DNA of 64,000 nt from Bog-473 sp963719485 (GCA_963719485.1 OY970387.1:3286001-3350000), one strand, 5' to 3'; positions 32,501 to 41,620 are shown, counted from the first letter of the stretch. Numbers and translations: made by a program. Notes: a model not told the origin generated them from the letters alone.

Positions 32501-32705
32501 CTCAGGCACTAGTGCGGACGGGTTTGGTGCGGTCGCGGCAGTGATCACACCATCGAGCGACGCGGCGATCTCCTTGCTGCGCCCTGCCGTGCCGGTCATG
32601 GAGGGCGGCCACGTGGGACGAGTGGCCGATTGTTGCCATGAGCTGGCGCAGCGTGACGTTGGCATTGCGGGCGATCACGGTGGAGTGGAAGTCCCGTGGG
32701 TCGTG
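32485..32705 (-). pseudogene. Tyrosine recombinase C-terminal remnant, frameshifted
   Basis: On the minus strand one frame gives DPRDFHSTVIARNANVTLRQLMATIGHSSHVAAL (32705-32603) and another continues RSKEIAASLDGVITAATAPNPSALVPEGCGM (32587-32488). Joined, they form an integrase C-terminus like the remnant at 24.8 kb; the nucleophile Tyr region is damaged by the frameshift. It points at the adjacent tRNA-Cys repeat, the usual int-att layout. The upstream 340 bp (32706-33048) hold no intact gene and may include more decayed integrase sequence. Confidence 0.75.
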
Positions 32706-33048
32706 TGAAGAGGAAGGAATCGACGAGCGCTGCCGCCGAATACCCAGATGTGTACCCGAAGGCGCCGGCGCCCCACTGCCAAATCCGAAGTGCGAATCGG
32801 GGGTTGGCGTGCGCCGCCACCCCCGCTCGCTCTGTCGGCCCCCTTGGTTGTACGTAGAGTGCGTCGTTTTAAAGGTCGGGTTATTGCTGCCGGAGTCCGA
32901 GGAAGTTGCCTGGGCGACCACGACGCCTGGTGGTTGTCGGGACAAAGAGCGGGGGCGTGGCGTGACGAAGCGAGGGCTGCAGCGCACCGGACGCTCTGAG
33001 CGATGTCATCTCACATGGCGTTGACGCCGTTACCATGGCAATCCTTCC

Positions 33049-33603
33049 ATGCACGTCATCGACTACGTCATCTACGGCTTGTGGGCTCTGTTCTGGGTGG
33101 CATGGCTGGTGGCTGGCCTGAGTACAAAGCGGACAGCTCAGTCCGGAGTGAGACAGTTTCTCGGCTTCAGAGTCGCCATATTTGTGATCCTGCTCTTGGT
33201 CGTTCGCTCGGGAGTCTTCAAGGGTCACCATGCCATCGTGGGCAACCCCGCTCTCCAAGGCGTTGGCATGGCCCTGTTCTTGATCGGCTTGGGGCTGGCT
33301 GTGTGGGCACGGGTCCATCTGGGACGGAACTGGGGCGCCCCGATGTCCGAGAAGGTGGATGCGGAATTGGTCACAACCGGTCCGTACCAGTACATCCGCA
33401 ACCCCATCTACTCGGGAATCTTGCTCGCCGCCATCGGGACAGCGGTAGCCGTCAGCTGGTACTGGCTCGTAGCCGTCGCGTTGATGTGTGCCTATTTCGT
33501 CTATAGCGCAACCGTCGAGGAGCACACTATGGAGCGCCTCTTTCCCGACGCCTATCCGGCATACAAGCGCTCAACCAAGAAGCTGATTCCTTTCATATTC
33601 TGA
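33049..33603 (+). CDS. Isoprenylcysteine carboxyl methyltransferase (ICMT)-family membrane protein
   Basis: 184 residues with about five membrane segments. The family signature is near the C-terminus: ELVTTGPYQYIRNPIYSGILLAAIGTAV and EEHTMERLFPDAYPAYKRSTKKLIPFIF, which form the SAM-binding part in ICMT/PEMT-like proteins. Bacterial members are often of unknown substrate. It lies just right of the second integrase remnant. Confidence 0.88.
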   Translation: MHVIDYVIYGLWALFWVAWLVAGLSTKRTAQSGVRQFLGFRVAIFVILLLVVRSGVFKGHHAIVGNPALQGVGMALFLIGLGLAVWARVHLGRNWGAPMSEKVDAELVTTGPYQYIRNPIYSGILLAAIGTAVAVSWYWLVAVALMCAYFVYSATVEEHTMERLFPDAYPAYKRSTKKLIPFIF

Positions 33604-33683
33604 GCGGCCCGCCGGTCGAGAGTGTCCCCGGATCCCGAACAAAGAATGGAGTCTGGGTTAGGGAGCTGAATTTAGAGTGCGCC

Positions 33684-33994
33684 ATGAGGTTTGTCCCTGG
33701 CACCACTGGGGGCTTGGAGTCCCACAAAGGAACCGGAGTCGGGTCGCTCGTCATGCAGGACGCGCTGAGACACGCCGAAGACTTGGGCGAAGCCGTGGTA
33801 ATTCTCGGCATCCCAACGACTACCCGCGCCTTGGCTTTGTGTCAGCGACCGGGATGCGGATCTCTCCACCCGAAGGGGCTGACATTCCTAATGATGCTCG
33901 GATGGCCAGGCCATCGACCCACTACAGACAGGACATGTGTGGAACGGTCTCGTATTCCTCGGACTTCATCGAGACGGGAGGCGTCCCGGCCTTT
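33684..33994 (+). pseudogene. GNAT acetyltransferase remnant, N-truncated and frameshifted
   Basis: One frame begins with the acetyl-CoA-binding loop KGTGVGSLVMQDALRHAEDLGEAVVILG. The next part is in the +1-shifted frame as HPNDYPRLGFVSATGMRISPPEGADIP...MCGTVSYSSDF. Restoring one base near 33810 joins them into a typical GNAT second half (VVILG-HPxxYxRLGF). The N-terminal half is absent. Confidence 0.8.
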
Positions 33995-34076
33995 CGCAAC
34001 CCTTGGCCATGCACCGCTCGGGGCGTAAGTTGGCACCTATTCGTCTTTACCGGCTCCCAGCGATCAAGGAGATGAC

Positions 34077-34546
34077 ATGACGTCTGCGGATGACGACTCT
34101 GACATTTCATCCCTTTCCCAAGCCGACCAAGACGCCATCGGTGAAACCCTCGTCTCGCTCATGACTGGTTTCCGGGAGCGTAACGCCGAAAGACTCGTCG
34201 GCATCTACGCCTCCGATGCCGATTGGGTGAATGCCTTTGGAACCGTGAAGAAGGGCGGCGATGAGATCGTGGAATATCTCCGTGGTCTCTTTTCGGACGA
34301 GAACTTCAACGCCGGGACGGTCAAGGCTCCTCCGCGGACCGCTTTCCGAGTGCTCACGCCCGACGTAGTCCTGGTGTCCGCGCACTTGCAGGTCGAGGGG
34401 AGAGGATCGTGGGAGGTGGCGAGATCGAGGTGAGGGACAACCATTCCCTTCGGGTCCTCCAGCGCCAAGACGATGGGTCGTGGCTGATCGTCTCCGAGAT
34501 GTACAACGACGCGAATCGGGAGCAAACGTATGGACGCTATTCCTAA
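34077..34546 (+). pseudogene. SnoaL/NTF2-like (SgcJ/EcaC-type) protein with a frameshift
   Basis: The first frame gives QADQDAIGETLVSLMTGFRERNAERLVGIYASDADWVNAFGTVKKGGDEIVEYLRGLF ... VLVSAHLQVEG and ends at 34433. The expected final strands appear in another frame as GGEIEVRDNHSLRVLQRQDDGSWLIVSEMYNDANREQTYG, stopping at 34546. One indel between about 34400 and 34420 separates them. It is either a decaying gene or an assembly error. Confidence 0.75.
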
Positions 34547-34557
34547 GACGCGTTGCC

Positions 34558-35364
34558 TCAGTCAGCCTCTGAGTCCACGCGCTTCTGACGAATGTCGGAG
34601 GCGAATAAGGAAACCAGAACCGCCAGCCATGCGCTGACGAAGAGCACGCTTGCGAGGACATCGGTGGTCCAATGCACACCCAGCTCGACCCGCGAGAACG
34701 CCACCGCCACGACTGCCAACGCCGCCAGCACGCACGCCAGCGTTCGATAGCCCGGTCTTGAGGTGAGGGCCAGCACCACGAGCGCCAAGGTGGTGAACAC
34801 TAAGAGGGCGACGGCGGTATGACCCGACGGCCACGACCAGCCGTGCGCCGAGACCAGCCGGAGCTGCTCCGTTGGGCGGTCTCGCTGGACCACGTTCTTG
34901 GCCAGCGTTACACCTCCACTCTCCCCAGCCCAAGCGATGAGCGCCAGAACAACAGCGAGCATCGAAAGGCGCCGACGGAGACCAAGGACGACCAAGAGAA
35001 TCCCGGTCGCCGCGAGGGCAACCCACGAACCGAGCCAGGTCACGGCTTTCATGGTGTCGTCGAGCGCCGGAGTCCGGTGAGCGGCAACCACGGAGGTTAC
35101 GTGGCGGTCGAATCGATTGACTGAAGAAGAGTGCACGACCCCTAGGCCGACGACGATCAAGAGCCCGGTCAAGGCGGCCCAGGCCACCACCAGTAGAAGG
35201 GCTCGCCAGTACCATCGACGTGAACGGAATCGATCAGTATTACCCGATCTTCCCAGCGGAAGCGTCACACCGGAGTATCCCAGTTCGCCGGGGAGGGTGC
35301 GGTCCTTCGGCACCTTGGGGACCCGGGTCGCTAACCTCATCGTCGGATGACAAGAGCCGGTCAT
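34558..35364 (-). CDS. PAP2-family membrane phosphatase
   Basis: 268 residues, about six membrane segments. The three phosphatase motifs are present: KNVVQRDRPTE (K-x6-RP), WPSGHTAVAL (PSGH), and SRVELGVHWTTDV (SR-x5-H-x3-D). It dephosphorylates lipid phosphates such as undecaprenyl diphosphate or phosphatidate at the outer membrane face. A long N-terminal cytoplasmic stretch of about 50 residues means the true start may be internal. Confidence 0.9.
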   Translation of the reverse strand: MTGSCHPTMRLATRVPKVPKDRTLPGELGYSGVTLPLGRSGNTDRFRSRRWYWRALLLVVAWAALTGLLIVVGLGVVHSSSVNRFDRHVTSVVAAHRTPALDDTMKAVTWLGSWVALAATGILLVVLGLRRRLSMLAVVLALIAWAGESGGVTLAKNVVQRDRPTEQLRLVSAHGWSWPSGHTAVALLVFTTLALVVLALTSRPGYRTLACVLAALAVVAVAFSRVELGVHWTTDVLASVLFVSAWLAVLVSLFASDIRQKRVDSEAD

Positions 35365-35409
35365 GCCATTACTTCAGTCATCAGGCCACGCTTCTAGGAG
35401 GGTAAAAGG

Positions 35410-36054
35410 TTGAGTCAGCTTGTCGCGTACTACGACGAGGACCCGGTTGAAGTCAAGGGCAAGGTGGAGATCCACCAGTCGCCGATGTCGTCGGCTACGG
35501 GATCGCGTTTCTTCGAGGGATTCATCCGAACATCGCTCGTCTACGTTCAGGTGCCTAGCGAGGCTGGACCGTTCCTGGTTCCGTTTGGGGAGTACGACGA
35601 GTGGTCGCTCCGTGACCGATACAACGAGGCGATCCGGATCATGAATACGCTCGGTGCATCCGAAATCAGTTGTGAGACATTCCAGGAGGTCGCCGTTCGC
35701 CGCGGACTCCGCGCCCGGGTTCTCGGTCGCGGTGGCGGGTTGGCTCAGCAGCGCCTGGAGAACAGCGGATTCGACTTCAGACACAATGGCGCTGGCAGCG
35801 CACCCCGCGACCCGAGGCCCCTACGTTGGCCGGACGAACCTGGATTCTCCGCTGCCGTCACGAGTGTTCTTGACAACAAAGCGACTGAGATGGTCATCAA
35901 CATCAGAAGCAACCGCACCCACGCGATCAATGGCACGCTAGGAGTCCAGCTCAAGGGCTTCGGGTTCGACCTTGGCGGGGGGGTAGAGCATTCAGGCGCG
36001 ACCAGTTTGCACATCAGCGCCAGCTTCCCACAGGGCAAGAAGGGGTTTCGGTAG
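35410..36054 (+). CDS. Uncharacterised 214-residue protein
   Basis: From TTG 35410 after GGAGGGTAAAAGG. No signal peptide. The N-terminal half (FFEGFIRTSLVYVQVPSEAGPFLVPFGEYDEWSLRDRYNEAIRIMNTLGASEISCETFQEVAVRRG) looks mixed alpha/beta. A Pro/Arg-rich linker follows (GSAPRDPRPLRWPDEPGF). The last 70 residues read like an all-beta module with alternating polar/hydrophobic strands (EMVINIRSNRTHAINGTLGVQLKGFGFDLGGGVEHSG...LHISASF), reminiscent of a membrane-inserting or pore-type hairpin. I do not recognise the family. Confidence 0.6.
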   Translation: MSQLVAYYDEDPVEVKGKVEIHQSPMSSATGSRFFEGFIRTSLVYVQVPSEAGPFLVPFGEYDEWSLRDRYNEAIRIMNTLGASEISCETFQEVAVRRGLRARVLGRGGGLAQQRLENSGFDFRHNGAGSAPRDPRPLRWPDEPGFSAAVTSVLDNKATEMVINIRSNRTHAINGTLGVQLKGFGFDLGGGVEHSGATSLHISASFPQGKKGFR

Positions 36055-36461
36055 CTCGCCGTCCTGCCGTCCAACCTCCTCGTCACTGCCGGACACGGTC
36101 ATATGGCATATCGGAGAACGGCGGCGGGTTCCTTCCCGAGTTGGTCCATTCACAATGGCCTCGTTCATGACGGATGGACGCGCGAACTCGATGATCGACC
36201 CAAGGCTGCTGCGAAACCCGAACAATTCCCGGTGAGTCGCGGCGTGGCGCGCATGTCGCTCGGCTCGCGCACCGCTCACGGCCCAATCGGGTCGGCGTTC
36301 AGCGTGCACCGAGTGTTCCGTAACCCTACGCCACAGCAGGCGATCGGTAACTCCACTAAGCGCGAGCAGTCGCCCCAGCCCCTACCGTCGGGACCGCGGC
36401 ATGGCTGCATGCCTCGCTTGAGCCTGAGACTCCCGCCAGAGCGCTATGGGATACTCACACG
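36055..36461. other. Gene-free stretch in the island
   Basis: About 400 bp without a convincing gene. Open frames on both strands lack start signals and recognisable domains. A YccF gene begins at the right edge, apparently leaderless. Confidence 0.4.
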
Positions 36462-36869
36462 GTGCGGACGATCTTGAACATTCTTTGGCTGCTGCTATCC
36501 GGGTTGTGGCTGGCACTGGGTTACGCATTGGCTGCCCTCGTCATGTTCGTCTTGATCATCACCATTCCTTTTGGGATCGCGTCGCTTCGACTAGCTGCAT
36601 ATGTGCTGTGGCCCTTTGGAAGAACCGTGGTTCGCCGGCCGGACGCTGGGGCCGCATCCACAATCGGAAACATCATCTGGTTCATCCTCGTCGGGATATG
36701 GATGGCCCTCGCTCACCTGGTTCTCGGCCTTCTGCTCTGCTTGACCATCATCGGCATCCCGCTAGGGCTCGGAAACTTCAAGTTGGCAGCTGTGGCGATA
36801 GCCCCACTCGGCAAGGAAATCGTGCCGACGGATGATCCCAGGGCAGCCTTCGGAACCGTTTCGTTCTGA
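36462..36869 (+). CDS. YccF-domain membrane protein
   Basis: 135 residues from GTG. Two YccF modules, each a double membrane hairpin: ILNILWLLLSGLWLALGYALAALVMFVLIITIPFGIASLRLAAYVLWPFGR and IGNIIWFILVGIWMALAHLVLGLLLCLTIIGIPLGLGNFKLAAVAIAPLGK. The IPFGIAS / IPLGLGN pairs are diagnostic. Role unknown; inner-membrane protein. Confidence 0.9.
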   Translation: MRTILNILWLLLSGLWLALGYALAALVMFVLIITIPFGIASLRLAAYVLWPFGRTVVRRPDAGAASTIGNIIWFILVGIWMALAHLVLGLLLCLTIIGIPLGLGNFKLAAVAIAPLGKEIVPTDDPRAAFGTVSF

Positions 36870-37097
36870 GTATTGGGTTGACCGCTCAGAGCGACCTAGG
36901 CCTGCGCCCGTACGATGCTGCCGGTAGGTGGGCACTTCCGGTGCATGATCGGATCTTCGCGGTCGCAAAGGGCTGGCGTAAGCGTCCTGGACGCGCTGCG
37001 CAGACCCACGCCCCCATCACAGCAACCCCGATCGGCGGGATTGGGCGCCACGACGCGACGAATCCCGGCGTTTTCTTGCGTGGTTTAGGGTTGTCGC

Positions 37098-37265
37098 ATG
37101 AACGATGAACAGCTGCAGCAGGTTATAGACCTACTGGAAGCGGCCAGCCTGGAACTGGTGACGCTAGGCAACCAGATTCCCGATGACGATGAACTGAACA
37201 CACGGCAGCACCTCAACAATGCAACGGGTGAGGTGCAGGAAGCGCTTGGAATCCTCAACTCGTAG
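37098..37265 (+). CDS. Small acidic helical protein (55 aa)
   Basis: MNDEQLQQVIDLLEAASLEL starts at ATG 37098 and ends at TAG 37265. The chain is predicted helical, acidic, without Cys, with heptad-like leucines (IDLLEAASLELVTLG ... EVQEALGIL). There is no strong ribosome-binding site, so it may be leaderless. Coherent amphipathic composition makes it a plausible real small gene; function unknown. Confidence 0.5.
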   Translation: MNDEQLQQVIDLLEAASLELVTLGNQIPDDDELNTRQHLNNATGEVQEALGILNS

Positions 37266-37374
37266 GAGGTGCCCCGGGTACGCCGGGAGGGTGGGACAGT
37301 TCGGCACGTGTGGCACTTTCAGCAGGCGTTCAGACGGCCCCGGTCGTCGGGTGCCGCTGAGTACCCTGTCGTGA

Positions 37375-38148
37375 GTGACCAACCAGGACTCAGTGCGTAC
37401 CGCCGCGGAATATGACGCGATGGCGGTTGAGTACGACCGCCACAATGCCAGCGGTGCCGCTAATGAATTCTACGAGCGCCCAGCGACGATAGCGCTGCTT
37501 GGCGATGTCAACGGCAAGCGAGTTCTAGAAGTCGGCTGCGGTTCCGGACCTTTGACCCAGTGGCTCGTTGATCACGGCGCTGAAGTGGTGGCGTGCGATC
37601 TGAGCGCAGGAATGCTTGAGATCGCCCGCTCGCGGATAGGCGATAGTGCGGAGTTGCATCACCACGATTTAGCTGAGCCGTTTACGTTCCTAGAAGACGC
37701 CAGCGTGGACCTGGTGGTTGCGTCGCTCGTGTTCCACTACCTGCGCGACTGGGTCGCGCCGCTCCGTGAGCTTCACAGAGTGCTCCGACCTACCGGCTCA
37801 GCGGTGATGTCAATACATCACCCGGCGTGGGACTGGAGAAACCACTGTCCTGAGGACTACTTCGCCTTCATTCAGGTCTCAGAGGTGTGGGTCAAGCCAC
37901 ATACGGTTACCTTCTGGCGTCGCCCACTTACTGCGGCCACCGACGCCATCAGTGAGGCGGGTTTCCTCATCGAGCGGCTGGTAGAAGCCAGGCCGAAGCC
38001 GGAGCTCGAGAAGCGAGATCCGGCTTCGTTCCAGGAATTGACGACCGCGCCCTTTTTCATTCACCTGCGCCTGAGACCCGCTCAACCGGACGGCAGTGTG
38101 GCTGGGCTTGGAGGCGCTTCTTCGCAATCCACGCCGCCCTCAGGCTGA
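37375..38148 (+). CDS. Class I SAM-dependent methyltransferase
   Basis: 257 residues. Motif I RVLEVGCGSGPLTQWLVDHG (about 48-67), VVACDLSAGMLEIAR, and DASVDLVVASLVFHYLRDWVAPLRELHRVLRPTG are typical UbiE/methyltransferase-11 features. Substrate unknown. One of three small-molecule methyltransferase genes within 3.5 kb in this accessory region. Confidence 0.88.
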   Translation: MTNQDSVRTAAEYDAMAVEYDRHNASGAANEFYERPATIALLGDVNGKRVLEVGCGSGPLTQWLVDHGAEVVACDLSAGMLEIARSRIGDSAELHHHDLAEPFTFLEDASVDLVVASLVFHYLRDWVAPLRELHRVLRPTGSAVMSIHHPAWDWRNHCPEDYFAFIQVSEVWVKPHTVTFWRRPLTAATDAISEAGFLIERLVEARPKPELEKRDPASFQELTTAPFFIHLRLRPAQPDGSVAGLGGASSQSTPPSG

Positions 38149-38185
38149 CCCCGATCGCCGGGACGGTAGGACGGTTGGGCCCAAG

Positions 38186-39046
38186 TCAGTGCGGCCTGCG
38201 AATCCGCAGTCGGTTGTCTGATAGCGCCACGCTGAAGCGACCTTCGGGAGACACATCGAGCAAGAGGCCACGAATGTCCTCGATGAATTCGTCCAGGTGA
38301 TCTCCAAAGAGATGGGGTGCGGTTGACGAGGTAGAGAGAACCCAGGCCACGACGTCATCGACCGAGCGCTCCAGGACCCGGTCGTCGGGGACGATCACGA
38401 GTTCTTCGGGCGCGAAGCCGGCGGCCTGGAACACCGCGTCCTCGCCATCGGGCGACGTATTCCGGAAGCCCAGACCGGCGCGGCGGTTGGGACCAAGCCA
38501 TCGGCGACGCAACTCATCGATGGCTGCCTCGGGGATTGGCGGGAATGGCCCGCTCGGCGTCACCTGGTCCGGCGGATCGGTGTGCCATAGGTCCACTTGG
38601 ACGACGGCGCCATCGGCATTGAGCATCTGTCGGACGGCGGAGGCCACCCGGGGTCGGTTCATCCAGTGGAACGATTGGCCGAAGCTGATGGCCCGGAAGG
38701 TGCCGAGGGGTCCAGGGAGAGCCTCTGCTCGCATTTGGACCCACTCGGCATTCTGGATTGCTTTCTCGGTCGCAGAGCGCTTGGCTTCTGCCAGCATTCC
38801 CGGATCTGGGTCGAGTCCAGTGACGCCATCGAAGAGGTGGGCGAAGAGCAGAGCGACGGTGCCCGGCCCGCACCCGACATCGAGGAGGCGCCCGCGACCA
38901 TCGAGGTGAAGGTGCTCGGCGAGAGCGTCGGCGAGGGCCGGGGCGTATGGTTTTCGACCTTGTCGATAGTAGGCGGCGGTGCCCTCGAAAACGGTTTCGT
39001 CCCAGACCCAGTCTTCCCAGGGGTGGCGCGTCTGTCCCTCCGCCAT
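38186..39046 (-). CDS. Class I SAM-dependent methyltransferase
   Basis: 286 residues. N-terminal FEGTAAYYRQGRKPY followed by RLLDVGCGPGTVALLFAHLF and VTGLDPDPGMLAEAKR, then GTFRAISFGQSFHWMNRPRVASAV: the methyltransferase-11 family with the S-F-H-W segment. ATG 39046 fits the family's usual N-terminus, while an in-frame Met eight codons upstream (39070) is also possible. Substrate unknown. Confidence 0.88.
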   Translation of the reverse strand: MAEGQTRHPWEDWVWDETVFEGTAAYYRQGRKPYAPALADALAEHLHLDGRGRLLDVGCGPGTVALLFAHLFDGVTGLDPDPGMLAEAKRSATEKAIQNAEWVQMRAEALPGPLGTFRAISFGQSFHWMNRPRVASAVRQMLNADGAVVQVDLWHTDPPDQVTPSGPFPPIPEAAIDELRRRWLGPNRRAGLGFRNTSPDGEDAVFQAAGFAPEELVIVPDDRVLERSVDDVVAWVLSTSSTAPHLFGDHLDEFIEDIRGLLLDVSPEGRFSVALSDNRLRIRRPH

Positions 39047-39247
39047 GTGTTCAGTGTGGCAGACCCTCATGGCGATGGACTGCCTCCGCTCGCCGGTCCC
39101 AGGATGTTTGGCAATCGCGGGCCAGTCAGAACTGCGGCGGATAGCCTCAACACGTTCATCGAGAGAGACCTGAGGGACCTGGCCCTTTGACGGTCCGGCT
39201 GCCGGCTTTTGCACTGTGCCAATGCCAGGATCGATGAGGAGACCAAC

Positions 39248-39505
39248 ATGGCGAAAGAACCCCTTGCTGTCCAGTATCTCGATGCGAGCGACAGGGATGC
39301 AGACTCCTTCGCTGCCCTCCACGCTGATAGCTGGCGGCGTCACTACCGGGGCGCTTACTTCGACTCCTACCTCGATGGGGATATCGTCACCAATCGCCAG
39401 GAGGTGTGGCGAAGTCGACTAGACCAACCGAGATGTCGGCATCATGGAGTTGTTCGAATCCGATGCACTGTTCGAGATGAGATGTGTCGCGGTGGCTCGA
39501 AATGA
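39248..39505 (+). pseudogene. GNAT acetyltransferase N-terminal remnant
   Basis: The first ~60 residues (VQYLDASDRDADSFAALHADSWRRHYRGAYFDSYLDGDIVTNRQEVWRSRL) resemble the start of a GNAT N-acetyltransferase. After that the frame degenerates and the acetyl-CoA-binding motif is missing. Another short frame (39444-39536) may be a separate fragment. Considered decayed. Confidence 0.65.
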
Positions 39506-39610
39506 AGACCGCCAGATCGCTGAGCCTGCCCTCTAACGCCAATCGGGACAGTGGAGCGTTCGGCACCAAAGGAGACATGGCCCTATTCGGCCGATTGCTA
39601 CTCTGCGTAA

Positions 39611-40033
39611 GTGGAACCCGCTGGAGAGTGGACGGTCGAACGTCAGCTGGCTGACAAACCCAAAGCCGTCGTTGACCTCTATAAGCGCTTCATCACGTTG
39701 GTCACAGCATGCGGGCCATACACGGTCAGTGTTACCAAGACGGCCATAGCCTTCAAGGGCACCCGCCGAAGTTTCGCCGGGGCAAAGCCCCGCAAGGCCT
39801 CCCTCGACGGGTTTCTTGATCTACAACGAGAAGTGCAGGATGAAAGGTTCTTACGAGTGTCGCCTTACACCAAGAGCCTCTACGTCCATCAGTTTCGGAT
39901 AACCCGTGCGGCGCAGCTCGATAATTCTTTTACAGCCCTCATAGAGGAGGCATACCAAGTCGGATGTGGTGCTCACCGATCACCTCGGAAGACGCCCCTG
40001 ACTTCCCCATCACGCCGGCTCGTGGCGTTATGA
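39611..40033 (+). CDS. DUF5655-like protein
   Basis: 140 residues from GTG. VDLYKRFITLVTACGPYTVSVTKTAIAFKGTRRSFAGAKPRKASLDGFLDLQREVQDERFLRVSPYTKSLYVHQFRI matches the DUF5655 domain found in many actinobacterial small proteins and after DUF4287. Function unknown. The last ~20 residues look like an extension from read-through beyond the family's usual end. Confidence 0.75.
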   Translation: MEPAGEWTVERQLADKPKAVVDLYKRFITLVTACGPYTVSVTKTAIAFKGTRRSFAGAKPRKASLDGFLDLQREVQDERFLRVSPYTKSLYVHQFRITRAAQLDNSFTALIEEAYQVGCGAHRSPRKTPLTSPSRRLVAL

Positions 40034-40061
40034 AGCGCTGGTTCCCAATCAGGCGTACAGC

Positions 40062-40877
40062 TCAGGCCACCCGCTGACGGTGGCGGCCCCATGCAGCCAT
40101 CGTGATTGGGGACAAAAGGCTCAACCGAGGATCGTTGCAGAGGGTGATGGCGGTATCGATCTCCTCGGGAGTCATCTGTCCAGTCTCGATCATGCCCTGT
40201 CTCAACTGCGCGAGAGTGAGCTGCCACACGAGTCCGCCAGCTTGGCCGGCTTTCCACACCGAGACGCGACCAGCACAACCGACATCCAAAAGGTTCTCAT
40301 TCGCCATGTCGTAAGCGACCCGGCGCCCGTAGAAGGGATCGAAAGCGTGCTGTTCGATCAATACCGCGTTGTGAACGTCGACGAGTCGAGCGACCAGAGT
40401 GCGCTCGTGCTCCTCTAGCCCGGGGCCCCCGGATAGGGATTCGAAGTCCATCTCCTCGACCACGAGCCATCCTCCCGGCTTCAACGATGCGACCAACCGT
40501 TGCATGGCATCCTGTGGCCTCTCGAGCCAAGCCAGTACGAGCCGACAGTGGACGAGATCAAACTGGCCCGTGGGAAGTTCGTCTTCAAGGAGATTGTGGA
40601 CACGCACATCCAGATTTGGGTAAGCCAGTTGTTCGAGGGGCGTGGTGTTGATGTCTGTGGCTATAACGACCCCGCCGGCCCCGACTCGTTCGCAAAGCCA
40701 TGCCGCAATCGAGCCCCCGCCAGCACCGACCTCCAAGCAATGCCAGCCGGCCTCCACGCCCCTCGCCTCGAGTACATCGATTGTTCCCTCGTCCAGCACC
40801 GCCTCAAGGGCCCGTAACCGCTGGGGCTGAATAGGGAGGGCGTTGTCAAACGCATACGTCCCTTCGTGCGCGGTCAC
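40062..40877 (-). CDS. Class I SAM-dependent methyltransferase
   Basis: 271 residues. WHCLEVGAGGGSIAAWLCERVG (motif I, 45-66), VVIATDINTTPLEQL, FDLVHCRLVLAWLERPQDAMQRLVASLKPGGWLVVEEMDF. The family is like the actinobacterial small-molecule methyltransferases with C-terminal substrate-lid helices. It has a plausible start after GGAGGC-type purines. Substrate unknown. Confidence 0.88.
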   Translation of the reverse strand: MTAHEGTYAFDNALPIQPQRLRALEAVLDEGTIDVLEARGVEAGWHCLEVGAGGGSIAAWLCERVGAGGVVIATDINTTPLEQLAYPNLDVRVHNLLEDELPTGQFDLVHCRLVLAWLERPQDAMQRLVASLKPGGWLVVEEMDFESLSGGPGLEEHERTLVARLVDVHNAVLIEQHAFDPFYGRRVAYDMANENLLDVGCAGRVSVWKAGQAGGLVWQLTLAQLRQGMIETGQMTPEEIDTAITLCNDPRLSLLSPITMAAWGRHRQRVA

Positions 40878-41339
40878 GTCGAGCCTCCTCCTTTACGGCG
40901 CAGCGGCAGTTGGAGGCTACCGGGTCGCCTGCGCTCGAGTCCTTAAACGAGGTAGACACGCCACGATGAGGCCTCGGCTTTCCCCGGTCCCCGTTCGCTG
41001 CATTTGCGATCCTCATCGCTGCTTGTCGATAACCCCTGTCCATGTCCGTCACGCCATGCAGGCACCGCCCCCGTTCATTGATACTTCGCCGGGAGGCTGG
41101 GACATTTCGGCACGACTTGGGCAGGCAGATTTCCTCGTCACAGGCGCTGAACGCGTCGCGATCAGCACGACACCCCGGTGACCCGGTGAACGGGCTGGCG
41201 TACTCGGTCCACAACTACTGCACCGGCCGTGGCAGCGTGATCGCCCACTTGGAGGGATTGGAGCGTCGGGGCCAACGGGGACCCCAGCCAATCGGGACCT
41301 TTGGCTCTATACGCCGCTCCAGCGGAGAGCAAGTCTGCA
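40878..41339. other. Intergenic region before the small secreted protein gene
   Basis: About 460 bp. A frame open from 41042 runs in phase with the downstream secreted peptide but its sequence upstream of the signal peptide looks non-coding. No other gene or clear promoter was recognised. Confidence 0.35.
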
Positions 41340-41608
41340 ATGCTCGAATCCAGATCAAAACCGCTATCGGCGTCCTCGCTGCATCCGGTTTGGCACTGGG
41401 GGCGAGCATCGCCCTACCAGGGTTGGCGGGAGCCGCACCAAGCCCGTGTGGAGCTACCCATGGTGCCTTTGCGAACGTCAACGGCAACTTTGGTGGCCTC
41501 GGTGCCGACAACGGGGCTGGGGCGCAATCCATCGGCGGCGGAGTGCCAGTCCCTGGATCAGCAGGGTACAACAACTCCACGGCGTCAGCCGCTGTCTGCG
41601 CCCCCTGA
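41340..41608 (+). CDS. Small secreted Gly/Asn-rich protein with an unclear or frameshifted start
   Basis: The open frame contains a clear export signal IKTAIGVLAASGLALGASIALPGLAGAAP, cleaved after AGA or GAA, then a roughly 50-residue mature part CGATHGAFANVNGNFGGLGADNGAGAQSIGG...CAP with two Cys at its ends (a possible disulfide). No ATG/GTG/TTG lies near in this frame. ATG 41340, 9 bp after GGAGAG, is one base out of phase, so a one-base deletion near 41350 (real or error) seems likely. A strong hairpin terminator 13 bp downstream supports a genuine gene. Confidence 0.6.
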
Positions 41609-41620
41609 CGAAATTCCTTG

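Noticed and set aside
36103..36477. 124-residue frame before the YccF gene
   Set aside because: Low-complexity, Arg/Pro/Ser-rich sequence with no domain and no start signal; it overlaps the YccF start.
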